Positions 17,401 through 22,985 of a stretch of DNA of 22,985 nucleotides are shown here, in pieces. The DNA is taken from the NCBI GenBank assembly GCA_002633005.1, contig NMRA01000364.1:358398-381382 (forward strand), in the 5' to 3' direction. The notes beneath the pieces were generated by a model. That model did not search any database and was not told the origin of the DNA. It was given only the letters and a program-made list of their open reading frames with translations. Position 1 is the first letter of the stretch, and every line of letters begins with the position of its first letter. This stretch comes from Phoronis australis (taxonomy: Eukaryota > Phoronida > Phoronidae). The position numbers were made by a program, and so were the translations under genes.

Positions 17401-19017
17401 TAATCTGGGCCTCCTTCACATTTCCACGTGCAGGGCTATAGATCTTTTGCAAGGTTACGTGCAACGAGGTGAATATTTTGCCCCACTTTCCCCACTCAGT
17501 TTGGATGCCTGTAGGTAGTCTTTGTTGATTCTGAGACACTGTTTTGTTTGCAGAAGCGGCACAATAGACATTCACGAGTTTGCCTCCCTGTGGAATTACA
17601 TACAGGAATGGAAGAAGTGTTTCGATGGCTTCGACAGAGACCGATCGGGAAATATTGACGCCAATGAGCTGGCCCAAGCATTCACGACATTCGGTTATCG
17701 TCTGTACGTCTTCTAATTATAAAAGCTGAAAATGTTATAATGTACTGTACCTACCAAAAGTAATTATAGGACAAACATCTTTTCCCAGTCACAGGATGGT
17801 TAACAAAATTCCATCGACAGTGACTGAATTTAGCTTGCTCTCAGTCATCTTCCATCTGATAATAAGATCTGAAAAGATTCCCAGTAGATTCTCTCTTAAC
17901 GTTAGTATTAAAAAAGCAAAATAGCACTTGTCGACGATGCAACCATTGTGTGGATTATGTCACGAGGCAGGGAATCTACACATATAGGATGTATATAATT
18001 ATTTGATGGCAGTGTGCACAACCTGCATTTGTGTATTGACAGAGAGTAGCATTAGTCTTTTGGTCTTATTTGTAGGATAAATACTAAGCTAAACAAATTA
18101 TTGTATTTCTTATTTCCAATGAATTACATAGTAATCACTAGGTACATCATCAAAAACTTTGAACTAATGCATATATAATGCATAAAGATTTAATAAGTGA
18201 GAGTTATTAAGTGTCCTACAGGCACTACTTAACTTCAAGTCACATGATGTGACTACTTAGTACCTGTATGAGACTAATAACTCGTACTAATACACCTTAT
18301 TCACGCAGTCGCCATTTTAAAAGTGAGCCTTCTGCACTTAATCACAGTGTAAAGTGTGATTTTTTCTAGTACCTCGTTATATTTATATCTCAAATGCATT
18401 GCTTTTTATACCTAAAAAGAGGCTCACTATTAAAATGGCGACTATTTGAAGAAGGTCTATGTGATGCCAACACACTGGTTTATGACAACACAATTACATG
18501 CTCTCCTAAGTTTGGGTGAGATATCATTTATTAAGTTTGTTTGCATTTCTGTATTGGACTGGTGGTCCCAGTGGCTCAGTGGACTGGAGCCAACACTATA
18601 ATTTATAATACAATTATATATAATAATAATAATTTGATTTCAAAATGCATGGCTTGTGTTTGTGCTATTTCTTTTTTGACAATTTTCTTATTCATAATTG
18701 GGTTCCTTTTCATTATTTGTTCTAAAAATACATCAAAAATATTAATGTCATTTTCTTTCAATATTCTCTTGATAGATGATTCAATATTACCATATCTCAA
18801 GTTTTTAGCTTTCTTGTCTGCGCTCTTTCATTTCAATCTTTGTTTCAGATCACCACAGTTTTGCAACCTCTGCGTCCGTGTGTTTGACAAAAACAACATC
18901 AACAGTATGCAATTTGATTCATTCATTCAGTGCTGTGTCATGCTGAAGACACTGACAGACAAGTTCCGTGGAAAAGACACCAATATGTCTGGCGTAATCA
19001 ACATTGGTTATGAGGAG
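8444..19017 (+). CDS. PEF1: Peflin gene, six coding exons, 3' end not found
   Basis: Peflin is a penta-EF-hand protein that pairs with ALG-2 (PDCD6) and tunes COPII export at ER exit sites; with ALG-2 it also serves as a calcium-dependent co-adaptor of CUL3-KLHL12. Joining 8444-8452, 11197-11254, 12692-13056, 16044-16171, 17554-17703 and 18849-19017 keeps one frame across all five junctions (phases 0, 1, 0, 2, 2) and gives 293 residues, against 284 for the whole human protein. Order: a Gly/Pro/Ala/Tyr/Gln-rich tail of about 130 residues, then five EF-hands. EF1 ([12 protein letters not shown]), EF2 ([12 protein letters not shown]) and EF3 ([12 protein letters not shown]) have full acidic and oxygen ligands; EF4 ([14 protein letters not shown]) is degenerate; EF5 ([15 protein letters not shown]) is the pairing hand. 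[18 protein letters not shown] and LSPQF match peflin rather than ALG-2 or sorcin. The last dozen or so residues after YEE are missing from what I can see. Confidence 0.95.
8639..8766. repeat. Imperfect palindrome, about 125 bp, in peflin intron 1
   Basis: GGTCGGATATAGCGGT (8651-8666) is exactly inverted at 8735-8750. The pairing extends imperfectly outwards (CACTG at 8641 with CAGTG at 8759) and inwards to about 8690 and 8714. The centre carries a smaller palindrome (AATAAC...GTTATT). GAACCAGGCAG also occurs twice in direct order (near 8629 and 8679). The structure abuts the foldback that starts at about 8765. Confidence 0.75.
8765..9957. mobile_element. Composite foldback (long inverted repeat) element in peflin intron 1
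   Basis: Two arms meet at a 31-base loop (9521-9551). The arm 9216-9520 pairs with 9552-9864 at roughly 80 percent identity by eye, and the outer parts 8812-8912 and 9865-9957 pair as well. The loop, read in reverse, also matches the left flank 8765-8811 (TAGGCAATTACATNGCCCTG), so 8765-9549 by itself looks like an element with about 50-bp terminal inverted repeats containing CAGGGGCG. That terminal word recalls hAT-type ends, but I see no 8-bp target duplication, so the family is not assigned. No transposase frame is present. It is a non-autonomous element, perhaps two copies fused head to head. Confidence 0.75.
8913..9215. other. 303-bp segment present in only one arm of the foldback
   Basis: In the right arm the words GTATTTT and GACACTTGC are adjacent (break at 9864/9865). 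In the left arm 303 bp separate them. It is either an insertion into the left arm or a loss from the right one. The segment has no clear terminal repeats or target duplication, and its short minus-strand frame (8987-9175) is not recognisable. Confidence 0.6.
9958..10600 (-). pseudogene. 312-bp diverged tandem duplication with coding-like minus-strand frame
   Basis: Two copies lie in direct order with a period of 312 bp (CACCTTAGG at 10094 and 10406; the copies span about 9973-10280 and 10285-10598). The period equals 104 codons. On the minus strand the lower copy is open from 10266 to 9976 (96 residues after the first Met). Translation of the upper copy aligns in the same frame over most of its length: TAHA, VKNGQL, LLRC.SMR, SV.HN and K.S...MK are shared. 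The upper copy carries two stops and one small shift. This points to a decayed repeated domain or a transposon gene fragment. I do not recognise the protein. It touches the end of the foldback. Confidence 0.5.
10601..11196 (+). other. Peflin intron 1, 3' part
   Basis: This is AT-rich intron sequence ending in the acceptor TTAATTACAG at 11187-11196. It contains a strong but apparently unused donor, AT|GTAAGT at 11106, preceded by an ATG at 11071. If used, it would give an alternative leader out of phase with the peflin frame. Nothing else is supported. Confidence 0.5.
11197..11254 (+). CDS. PEF1: Peflin coding exon 2 (Gly/Gln-rich tail)
   Basis: The acceptor ACAG| at 11196 and donor GGAG|GTAAAT at 11255 frame 58 bases encoding [19 protein letters not shown] plus one base. 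The composition (Gly, Gln, Pro, Tyr) continues directly into the next exon, where the split codon G|GT restores glycine. The GQYGAPPAG end is the same word that is amplified in exon 3, so the coding minisatellite probably grew from this ancestral unit. Confidence 0.9.
11255..12691 (+). other. Peflin intron 2
   Basis: The 1437-bp intron is bounded by GTAAAT and GTTGTCCAG. I see no element or gene within it. A stretch near 12446-12489 (AAAGTATTTGGAG...AATTCACCATC) weakly resembles 15817-15863 near the end of intron 3, perhaps an old shared repeat fragment. Confidence 0.6.
12692..13056 (+). CDS. PEF1: Peflin coding exon 3 (repeat tail and start of the EF-hand region)
   Basis: The acceptor GTCCAG| at 12691 and donor TTTCAG|GTTGGG at 13057 frame 365 bases (two bases completing a Gly codon, then 121 codons). 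The encoded tail begins [18 protein letters not shown], then has ten GQYGAPPA-type repeats, then [16 protein letters not shown]. It closes with [10 protein letters not shown], the conserved peflin segment leading into EF1. Low-complexity Gly/Pro/Tyr tails are typical of the penta-EF-hand family. Two other plus frames and one minus frame are also open because the 24-bp period is a multiple of three; only this frame carries the peflin signature. Confidence 0.95.
12748..12981 (+). repeat. 24-bp coding minisatellite (GQYGAPPA repeat), ten units
   Basis: Units start at 12748 (21 bp), then 12769, 12793, 12817, 12841, 12865, 12889, 12913, 12937 and 12961, exactly 24 bp apart. Each encodes GQYGAPPA with small changes ([23 protein letters not shown]). 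Unit-to-unit differences are mostly at third codon positions (CCC/CCT, TAT/TAC, GCT/GCA), which indicates amino-acid constraint or recent copying with synonymous drift. Confidence 0.95.
13340..15490 (+). repeat. Tandem duplication of a roughly 1.1-1.2 kb unit in peflin intron 3
   Basis: Copy 1 is about 13364-14408 and copy 2 about 14590-15482. Anchors in the same order include ATGCTCCTTTTTGGCC (13374 and 14601), CACACACCTA, GTTTGTGGATCAAA, GACCAGGCAA followed by TTGATAT, AACCAGTCT, ACTGATTTAT and ATTCACCACCATGCT (14381 and 15455). The offset falls from 1227 to 1074 bp, so indels have accrued. By eye the copies are around 70-75 percent alike. There is no convincing protein frame. It could be two tandem copies of a transposon relic. 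The 180 bp between the copies repeats short words such as TTTTGGCCATTTACCACCAC. Confidence 0.8.
13470..13581 (+). repeat. 16-bp minisatellite, seven units, within copy 1 of the duplication
   Basis: CTAGTAAAAATGATCG-like units start at 13470, 13486, 13502, 13518, 13534, 13550 and 13566, a strict 16-bp spacing despite base changes. The matching place in copy 2 (14696) has a single unit. Confidence 0.95.
15491..16043 (+). other. Peflin intron 3, 3' part
   Basis: This is ordinary AT-rich intron sequence running to the acceptor TTGTTATTGCAG at 16032-16043. I see nothing further in it. Confidence 0.6.
16044..16171 (+). CDS. PEF1: Peflin coding exon 4 (EF1 and first half of EF2)
   Basis: The acceptor TTGCAG| and donor AACAG|GTACGA frame 42 codons plus two bases. 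EF1 has its loop [12 protein letters not shown] with Asp, Asp, Ser at positions 1, 3, 5, Gly at 6, Ile at 8 and Glu at 12, all canonical. The helix [25 protein letters not shown] matches the peflin/ALG-2 pattern (ALVNCNWSSF in human). The exon ends inside the EF2 loop at DKN plus AG, and the split codon AG|A gives Arg. Confidence 0.95.
16172..16658 (+). other. Peflin intron 4, 5' part
   Basis: This is AT-rich intron with an A-rich stretch near 16528-16600 and no supported feature. The short minus frame at 16098-16361 overlaps the exon and is not conserved. Confidence 0.5.
16659..16894. mobile_element. 236-bp hairpin MITE in peflin intron 4
   Basis: The arms 16659-16761 and 16792-16894 are near-perfect inverted copies (about 85 percent by eye over some 103 bp), with a 30-base loop carrying CACGTG at 16772-16777. 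The ends read AAATCAGTTTCTGGACTTA and, reversed, AAATCAATTTCTGGACTTA. There is no coding capacity. The whole element could fold into one long hairpin, so it may also be a source of small RNA if transcribed with the intron. No clear target duplication is seen at the edges. Confidence 0.85.
16895..17553 (+). other. Peflin intron 4, 3' part
   Basis: This is intron sequence ending in the strong acceptor GTTTTGTTTGCAG (17541-17553). No gene or repeat family is recognised. The minus frames overlapping 17360-17681 are shadows that cross the peflin exon. Confidence 0.6.
17554..17703 (+). CDS. PEF1: Peflin coding exon 5 (rest of EF2, EF3)
   Basis: The acceptor TTTGCAG| and donor TCT|GTACGT frame 150 bases. 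The first base completes Arg; then [16 protein letters not shown] finishes EF2, followed by the linker helix [10 protein letters not shown] and EF3 ([13 protein letters not shown], canonical). The exon ends FTTFGYR plus CT. Choosing the GTACGT donor makes the split codon CT|A, Leu, giving GYRLSPQF, which matches human GYNLSPQF; other nearby GT sites break this match. Confidence 0.94.
17704..18200 (+). other. Peflin intron 5, 5' part
   Basis: This is AT-rich intron. Nothing is recognised apart from a small palindromic word ATGCATATATAATGCAT around 18168-18184. Confidence 0.5.
18201..18283. repeat. Short palindrome of about 83 bp in peflin intron 5
   Basis: GAGTTATTA (18201-18209) is inverted at 18275-18283, with partial pairing inwards (TACAGG with CCTGTA) and a perfect centre GTCACATGATGTGAC (18239-18253). 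It stops eight bases before the TA-flanked element, so the two may be related or nested insertions. Confidence 0.65.
18291..18459. mobile_element. TA-flanked MITE, about 165 bp, in peflin intron 5
   Basis: Terminal inverted repeats of roughly 35-40 bp: CACCTTATTCACGCAGTCGCC on the left versus GACCTTCTTCAAATAGTCGCC on the right (reversed), continuing ATTTTAANAGTGAGCC on both sides. A TA dinucleotide stands at each outer edge (18291-18292 and 18458-18459), as expected for Tc1/mariner-type insertion. No coding capacity. Assignment to that superfamily is inferred from the TA target only. Confidence 0.7.
18849..19017 (+). CDS. PEF1: Peflin coding exon 6 (EF4 and most of EF5)
   Basis: The acceptor TTTGTTTCAG| (18848) and donor GAG|GTAGGT (19018) frame one base plus 56 codons. 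It encodes [15 protein letters not shown], a degenerate EF4 ([11 protein letters not shown]), the linker helix [15 protein letters not shown] and EF5 ([14 protein letters not shown]). [20 protein letters not shown] parallels human FIQVCTQLQVLTEAFREKDT. In the family, EF5 of one chain packs on EF5 of the partner to make the dimer with ALG-2. The remaining C-terminal segment (FVTMTASRML in human) is not here. Confidence 0.94.
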
Positions 19018-19282
19018 GTAGGTATCTGTCCGAGTTACAGCCTATTAGTGGAGCAATGAACTGGCGCCCTCTTTCAGATAACAACTTCTTATTTAGGCCA
19101 CTAACTATTACAGAATCGCTTAGATTATGGTAAAACTTCACCCATTTCGAACAAAAATAATTTTTGAAATTGCGCTTTTTTCATTCTCAAGGGATTCTGA
19201 CATTGTTTTGAATGTCCATAATTTCTCAAAATATTTCCTGGTGATAGCTGTGGTACAGAAGCTGAACATGGAACAGCATAGT
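19018..19282 (+). other. Start of peflin intron 6
   Basis: The donor GTAGGT opens this stretch. No terminal exon or repeat is seen in it. Confidence 0.5.
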
Positions 19283-20532
19283 TACCGTATTTGCCGTAAT
19301 AACCGCCCATGCCCCTATAAGCGCCCCCCACGCATTTTCAGACTTTGCTGAAATAAGCGCCCAGTCCATGAACGCGTACAGTCCTAAAACTCGGCTACAG
19401 TAACGTCTTCAATTTATCAAAAATTTTTTGCACGGGTCTTCTCGGCTGTCTCATGAATAAAAATAACTCGGTGTTAAACGCACGTGGCCAGGAAGCTCGC
19501 GCTACATACATTAACCTGTCATCAAAGACATTAGTCGGGAACTATCCATTCATGAAACGGGTAGCATAGCATCGATAAGAAATGAATATTGGCACTAATT
19601 TCCGACAATTTCTAATACTATAAAATATGTTTGCATCATTTTTGAGATGGATTGTTTGATTAACCATAATTGGTGTTTTTAAGCCAAATATCCGATAAAA
19701 TGACAACTGACAGTGAATGCTTGCACACCCTTACACCGAAAAATAACTGTCAGATAGTTACGTACGCATTCAGCTAAACGGCGACTAATATGGGCCTTAC
19801 GGAGACAATGTCAAAAGTTTTTAGCACGAGACCGGCAAGTGCTGAATGAAACACGCTCTGGTTTAGGCCTACTGCTTGTGCAAATTTCTTTAGACACATC
19901 TAGCTAGTTAGATTGCATGGCTCTGGCCAAAAGACGGTCTCTGCTTTGGCAAATGAACTCTAGTGACACGCACGCGCTTGCTTACTCGCAGACAAACTTC
20001 AAAACAAACGTCACGTGACAACAACATGTGTGTTCATCCAGACATTTTTCTCGCCGTGTTGCTGATCATACATGTAGATGGCACGATCTTGCACAGATTT
20101 GTACTTAAACCTGCCGTTAATCCAGACTCTACGGAAACTAAAATAATCTTAGAGACGCTACTTATAAAACTTAATGAGGATTTCAGGTAATTTGCTTGAG
20201 TCGAAACCATTTTTATTTAAGCATTGGAGTCGCCTTATCGAAGACAGCGATTTTGAGGCAGTCAGTCGGCGAGTTTTTGCCCTGGGATTTCAGCACAATT
20301 TTCTGTAAAATGATCGTAATTTAGCAGTAAAGTTTGATAGCAATGCACCACAGTTTTGTTGAAAGTCTTTTATAGATTACATATACGTAACAGAGTGTAA
20401 ATTTGATGAATCTTAACTTCCGATTTCACCCGTTTCGGAGACCGGGTTTCAACCGCCTTGGGTTATAATAAGCGCCCCCCCTGAACCGAACTTTTCTAAG
20501 CGCCCTGGGCGGCTATTACGGCGAATACGGTA
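19283..20532. mobile_element. 1250-bp non-autonomous DNA transposon with terminal inverted repeats
   Basis: The left end reads TACCGTATTTGCCGTAATA then ACCGCCCA; the right end, reversed, reads TACCGTATTCGCCGTAATA then GCCGCCCA. The match runs for about 28 bp. Subterminal AAGCGCCCCCC words occur near both ends (19319-19328 and 20470-20480), plus AAGCGCCC at 19354. Inside there is no transposase-sized frame; the plus frame 19963-20190 is not recognised. The element is most likely a deletion derivative moved by another copy's enzyme. I cannot name its superfamily, and no clear target duplication is visible. Confidence 0.75.
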
Positions 20533-21068
20533 CATATCTGTTTCGGAAAAAAAGAGAAAATGAAGTTTCATTGTCGTCCATATTGTGTACCAAGTTGGTG
20601 AAATTTTACCGTAAAAATGATTTGTAACAGAGCTTGGAATTTTTCTCTTTTAATAGGATTTCATCTTTTTTGGTTTTGATTTCCTCTTATTTGATTTCCA
20701 GAATCCTCTTTTTTCGTCTCTTTTTTATCATTATTTTAACTTCATTTTTGCCAAAATGTTCATTTCAGTTCAATTTTACTACACAAAAAATATTTCTGTC
20801 ACACAAGCCTATTTATTTGTGGAATGATACCTCACCAGGAAAATTTTCCTCTTTTTTGTCATTGGTCATTCCAAGCCCTGTTGTAACATGAGAAGAAATG
20901 AGGAGTTGTTACTGCTTCAGACGAGGCCTGTTGAAGCCACTGTAGATCTGCCGTCCATTCCATAACTGAGAAAAAATACCTTTTGATGTAGACCACTCAC
21001 TGCTATGAAATTGGTCTCGACTTTTTCGTTGGAGATGATTTCAGGACTTCGGAAGAACTGATTGATTT
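20533..21068 (+). other. Spacer between transposon and repeat array, T-rich
   Basis: From about 20636 to 20860 the plus strand is strongly T-rich with many TTTTTC and ATTTC words. A TTTCAG at 20763-20768 could act as an acceptor, but the frame after it does not resemble the peflin C-terminus. No other feature. Confidence 0.45.
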
Positions 21069-22260
21069 TTTTATGCGCCCACATATTTATATGTGGACGC
21101 ATTATGCAGTCTTCTCTGTCCGTCCGGGCAGCTTCCGTCCAGCGTCCGCTGCTCTATCTCCAAAACCCTTTGACATACATTCATGAAATTTTGCACATAT
21201 GTTCCATTTATGAATGGGACGGCATGAGCGAACTTTCGGACGGATTCGAGTACCGGTGTGCCCCCTAGTGGCAGTGGCAATTTTAGTTTTTTACGCTTAC
21301 CTTTTTATCTTCAAAAGTCCTGAACGGATTTTCATGAAATTTGGTATGTAGGCACCTATTAGTGAGATGACGCTATCCCCCCGTTTTCGGATGGATTCGA
21401 CGTAGTTTGCACCACCTAGTGGCCAATTTTACTGTTTTCGAGTCTGGTTTTTTGCGCCAACCCCTCTATCAACCAAACCGCTCAAAGGATGATTGTGAAA
21501 ATTGGCATGTATGTTCTTACTATGAAGAAGACGGTTGACAATGATTTTCAGACAATTTTGACTACTGTGGCGCCTCCTAGTGGCAGTTTTGTTTATTTTT
21601 TTGCCCCTATGGCTGTATCTCCCAAACCGTTCGCAGGATCTTTACTTAATTTAGCAAGTGTATTTATATGATGTTGGCTACAGATGACGACGATTTTCGG
21701 ACAGATCAGACTACTGCTGTGCCCTCTAGTGGCAATTTTAGCTTTTTACTTTTAACTCCGTATCTTCAAAGGTCATCAACAGATTTTCATAAAATTTTAA
21801 ATATAGGCATCTATTGGTGTGATGACGCTATCTTCCTGTTTTTGGATGGAATCGAGGTATTTTGCACCACATAGTGGCCATTTTTGCTGTTTTCAAATCT
21901 TGTTTTTGGTGTCCACCGCTGTATCAACCAAATCATTTGTGAAGACAACCTTTGATGATGGTGACTGACTACTGTGGCGCCTCCTAGTGGTAGTTTTGTT
22001 TTGCGCCCACAGTTGTATCTCCTAAACCCACTGCAGGATCTTTACGAAATTTAGTAAGTGTATTTATAAGAAGATAACAACAGACGACAACGACGACTTT
22101 CAGGCGGACCCAACGGACACTTTTCCCACTAGTGGAAATTTAATTTTATTCTGTTTTCCTTTGTTTCTCTGAAGTTCCTTGACACATTTTTATGAAATAT
22201 GGCATGTTCCTATTTTTGGATGGATTGTATGTTTTTGCGTCATCTAGTGGCCATTTTTAT
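21069..22260 (+). repeat. Higher-order satellite-like array of about 150-bp monomers, first block
   Basis: The block opens with the palindrome CCACATATTTATATGTGG (21079-21096). Then monomers recur, each starting at a TAGTGG word: 21265, 21416, 21577, 21726, 21871, 21984, 22129 and 22244 (spacings 151, 161, 149, 145, 113, 145, 115). Each monomer holds in order a T-rich run, CTNTATCTNCAAA, GGATNTTCATGAAATTTGG, GTATGTA and TTTTCGGANGGATTCGA before the next TAGTGG. Monomers fall into three types repeated as A-B-C-A-B-C-A, with A and B copies about 455-461 bp apart. Several monomers are shortened by internal deletion. No protein frame persists through the array, so it is treated as non-coding. Confidence 0.85.
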
Positions 22261-22596
22261 GAAACAAATAAATAACCCTAAAAGCACACCATTTGCAATG
22301 CATTCGTGGTCGGATTTCAACGCTCCGCGTTGCTCTTGTTTGCTTGGAATAAAGCTTTGCAATGTGGCTTGTTGCAGCATGTCATTTTTTGTGCTGAGCA
22401 TAATCTCAACGAAGAACATACTGTCAGTTTTTTTGCAAACTCAGAAGTCACTTCTCGTCTAAGTAAGGAACAGTTGAGACCAATTTTTTCATGGATAGTG
22501 GTCTAATTGAAAAGTTCACTTCTTGGACGTAACTCTTGTTTATAGCTGCTTTAAGTTGCTTAATTAGTTTCAAATGATGCACATCCAGAAGGAATT
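22261..22596. other. Unique spacer between the two array blocks
   Basis: This 336-bp stretch has no monomer signature, no recognised gene and no RNA gene. The two overlapping plus frames (22199-22462 and 22306-22506) are not recognised. Confidence 0.5.
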
Positions 22597-22985
22597 TTTA
22601 TGCAGCCACATATTTGTATGTAGATGTATTATGCCGTCATCCCTGTCCAGCGTCTGCCATCTGCTGCTCTATCCAAAACCCTTTGACGTATGTTTATGAA
22701 ATTATGCATGTGTTCCTTTCATGAATGGAACGACATGAGCGCATTTTCAGGCTGCCTCTGTCTATTGGTGTCTCCTAGTGACAATTTTAGTTTTTAACGT
22801 TAACTCTGTATGTTCAAAGGTCCTTGACGGATGTTCATAAAATTTGGTATGTAGGCATCTACAGTGAGATGAAGATATCCTCTCGTTTTCAGCTGGATTT
22901 GAGTTATTTTGCGCCACATAGTTGCCATTTTTACTGTTTTTGAGTCTGTGTTTTGGCATCTGCCAAACCACTCTAAGGATGATTG
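22597..22985 (+). repeat. Second block of the same higher-order array (runs off the window)
   Basis: The block opening recurs at 22600 (ATGCAGCCACATATTTGTATG), 1527 bp after the first opening at 21073, in the same orientation and with the same order of monomers: the opening unit, then an A-type unit from 22775 and a B-type unit from 22918. Its palindrome is more decayed (CCACATATTTGTATGTAG). It continues past the window end. Confidence 0.85.

Noticed and set aside
18541-18848. Open frame with hydrophobic stretches upstream of peflin exon 6, suggesting a membrane segment
   Set aside because: It is intron read-through: a clear acceptor TTTGTTTCAG at 18848 separates it from the conserved EF4 sequence, and the hydrophobicity comes from T-rich DNA.
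20764-20891. TTTCAG followed by a frame starting Phe as the last peflin exon
   Set aside because: The frame runs about 40 residues without resemblance to the peflin C-terminus, which should stop within roughly a dozen residues.
21265-22250. Repeated CCTAGTGGCAG words as CTCF sites
   Set aside because: The core has one base fewer between AG and GGC than the CTCF consensus, and the word is part of a general monomer rather than a set of isolated sites.
22569-22700. Acceptor-like TTAATTAG followed by TTTCAAATGATG as the terminal peflin exon
   Set aside because: The pyrimidine tract is poor, the frame runs on into the repeat array, and residues do not match the family.

Overview
The window reads as nuclear DNA of an invertebrate animal. 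It is AT-rich, its genes are split by GT-AG introns with clear pyrimidine tracts, it has no operons or bacterial-type ribosome sites, and its introns are crowded with hairpin and short DNA-transposon relics. Two conserved animal genes are recognisable and face away from each other. The phylum cannot be settled from the sequence alone.

Left part (1-5760, minus strand): the 5' end of an axin gene, the scaffold of the Wnt/beta-catenin destruction complex. The first coding exon (3015-3925) encodes the tankyrase-binding motif and the whole RGS (APC-binding) domain. A probable non-coding first exon ends at 5591, and a CRE plus a CCAAT box lie just beyond it. The rest of axin (GSK3- and beta-catenin-binding regions, DIX domain) would lie beyond position 1; 1-3014 looks like intron.

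Middle (5760-8390): an AT-rich stretch without a supported gene, holding one 255-bp inverted-repeat element.

Right part (8391-22985, plus strand): a peflin (PEF1) gene, a penta-EF-hand calcium sensor. Six coding exons join in phase: a 9-nt start exon (8444-8452), 11197-11254, 12692-13056 (with a 24-bp coding minisatellite), 16044-16171, 17554-17703 and 18849-19017. Together they give 293 residues. The last few residues of the fifth EF-hand region were not found and are probably on an exon to the right.

The peflin introns hold most of the unusual sequence. Intron 1 has a palindrome, a large foldback element and a 312-bp tandem duplication that looks like decayed minus-strand coding sequence. 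Intron 3 has a 1.1-1.2 kb tandem duplication with a 16-bp satellite. Intron 4 has a 236-bp hairpin element, and intron 5 has a palindrome beside a TA-flanked MITE. Beyond exon 6 come a 1250-bp inverted-repeat transposon and an array of about 150-bp monomers in higher-order (A-B-C) arrangement.

The two genes share no obvious pathway. No RNA gene, CRISPR array or clearly new multi-gene system was seen. The most original signals are the higher-order repeat array, the duplicated coding-like unit and the composite foldback.
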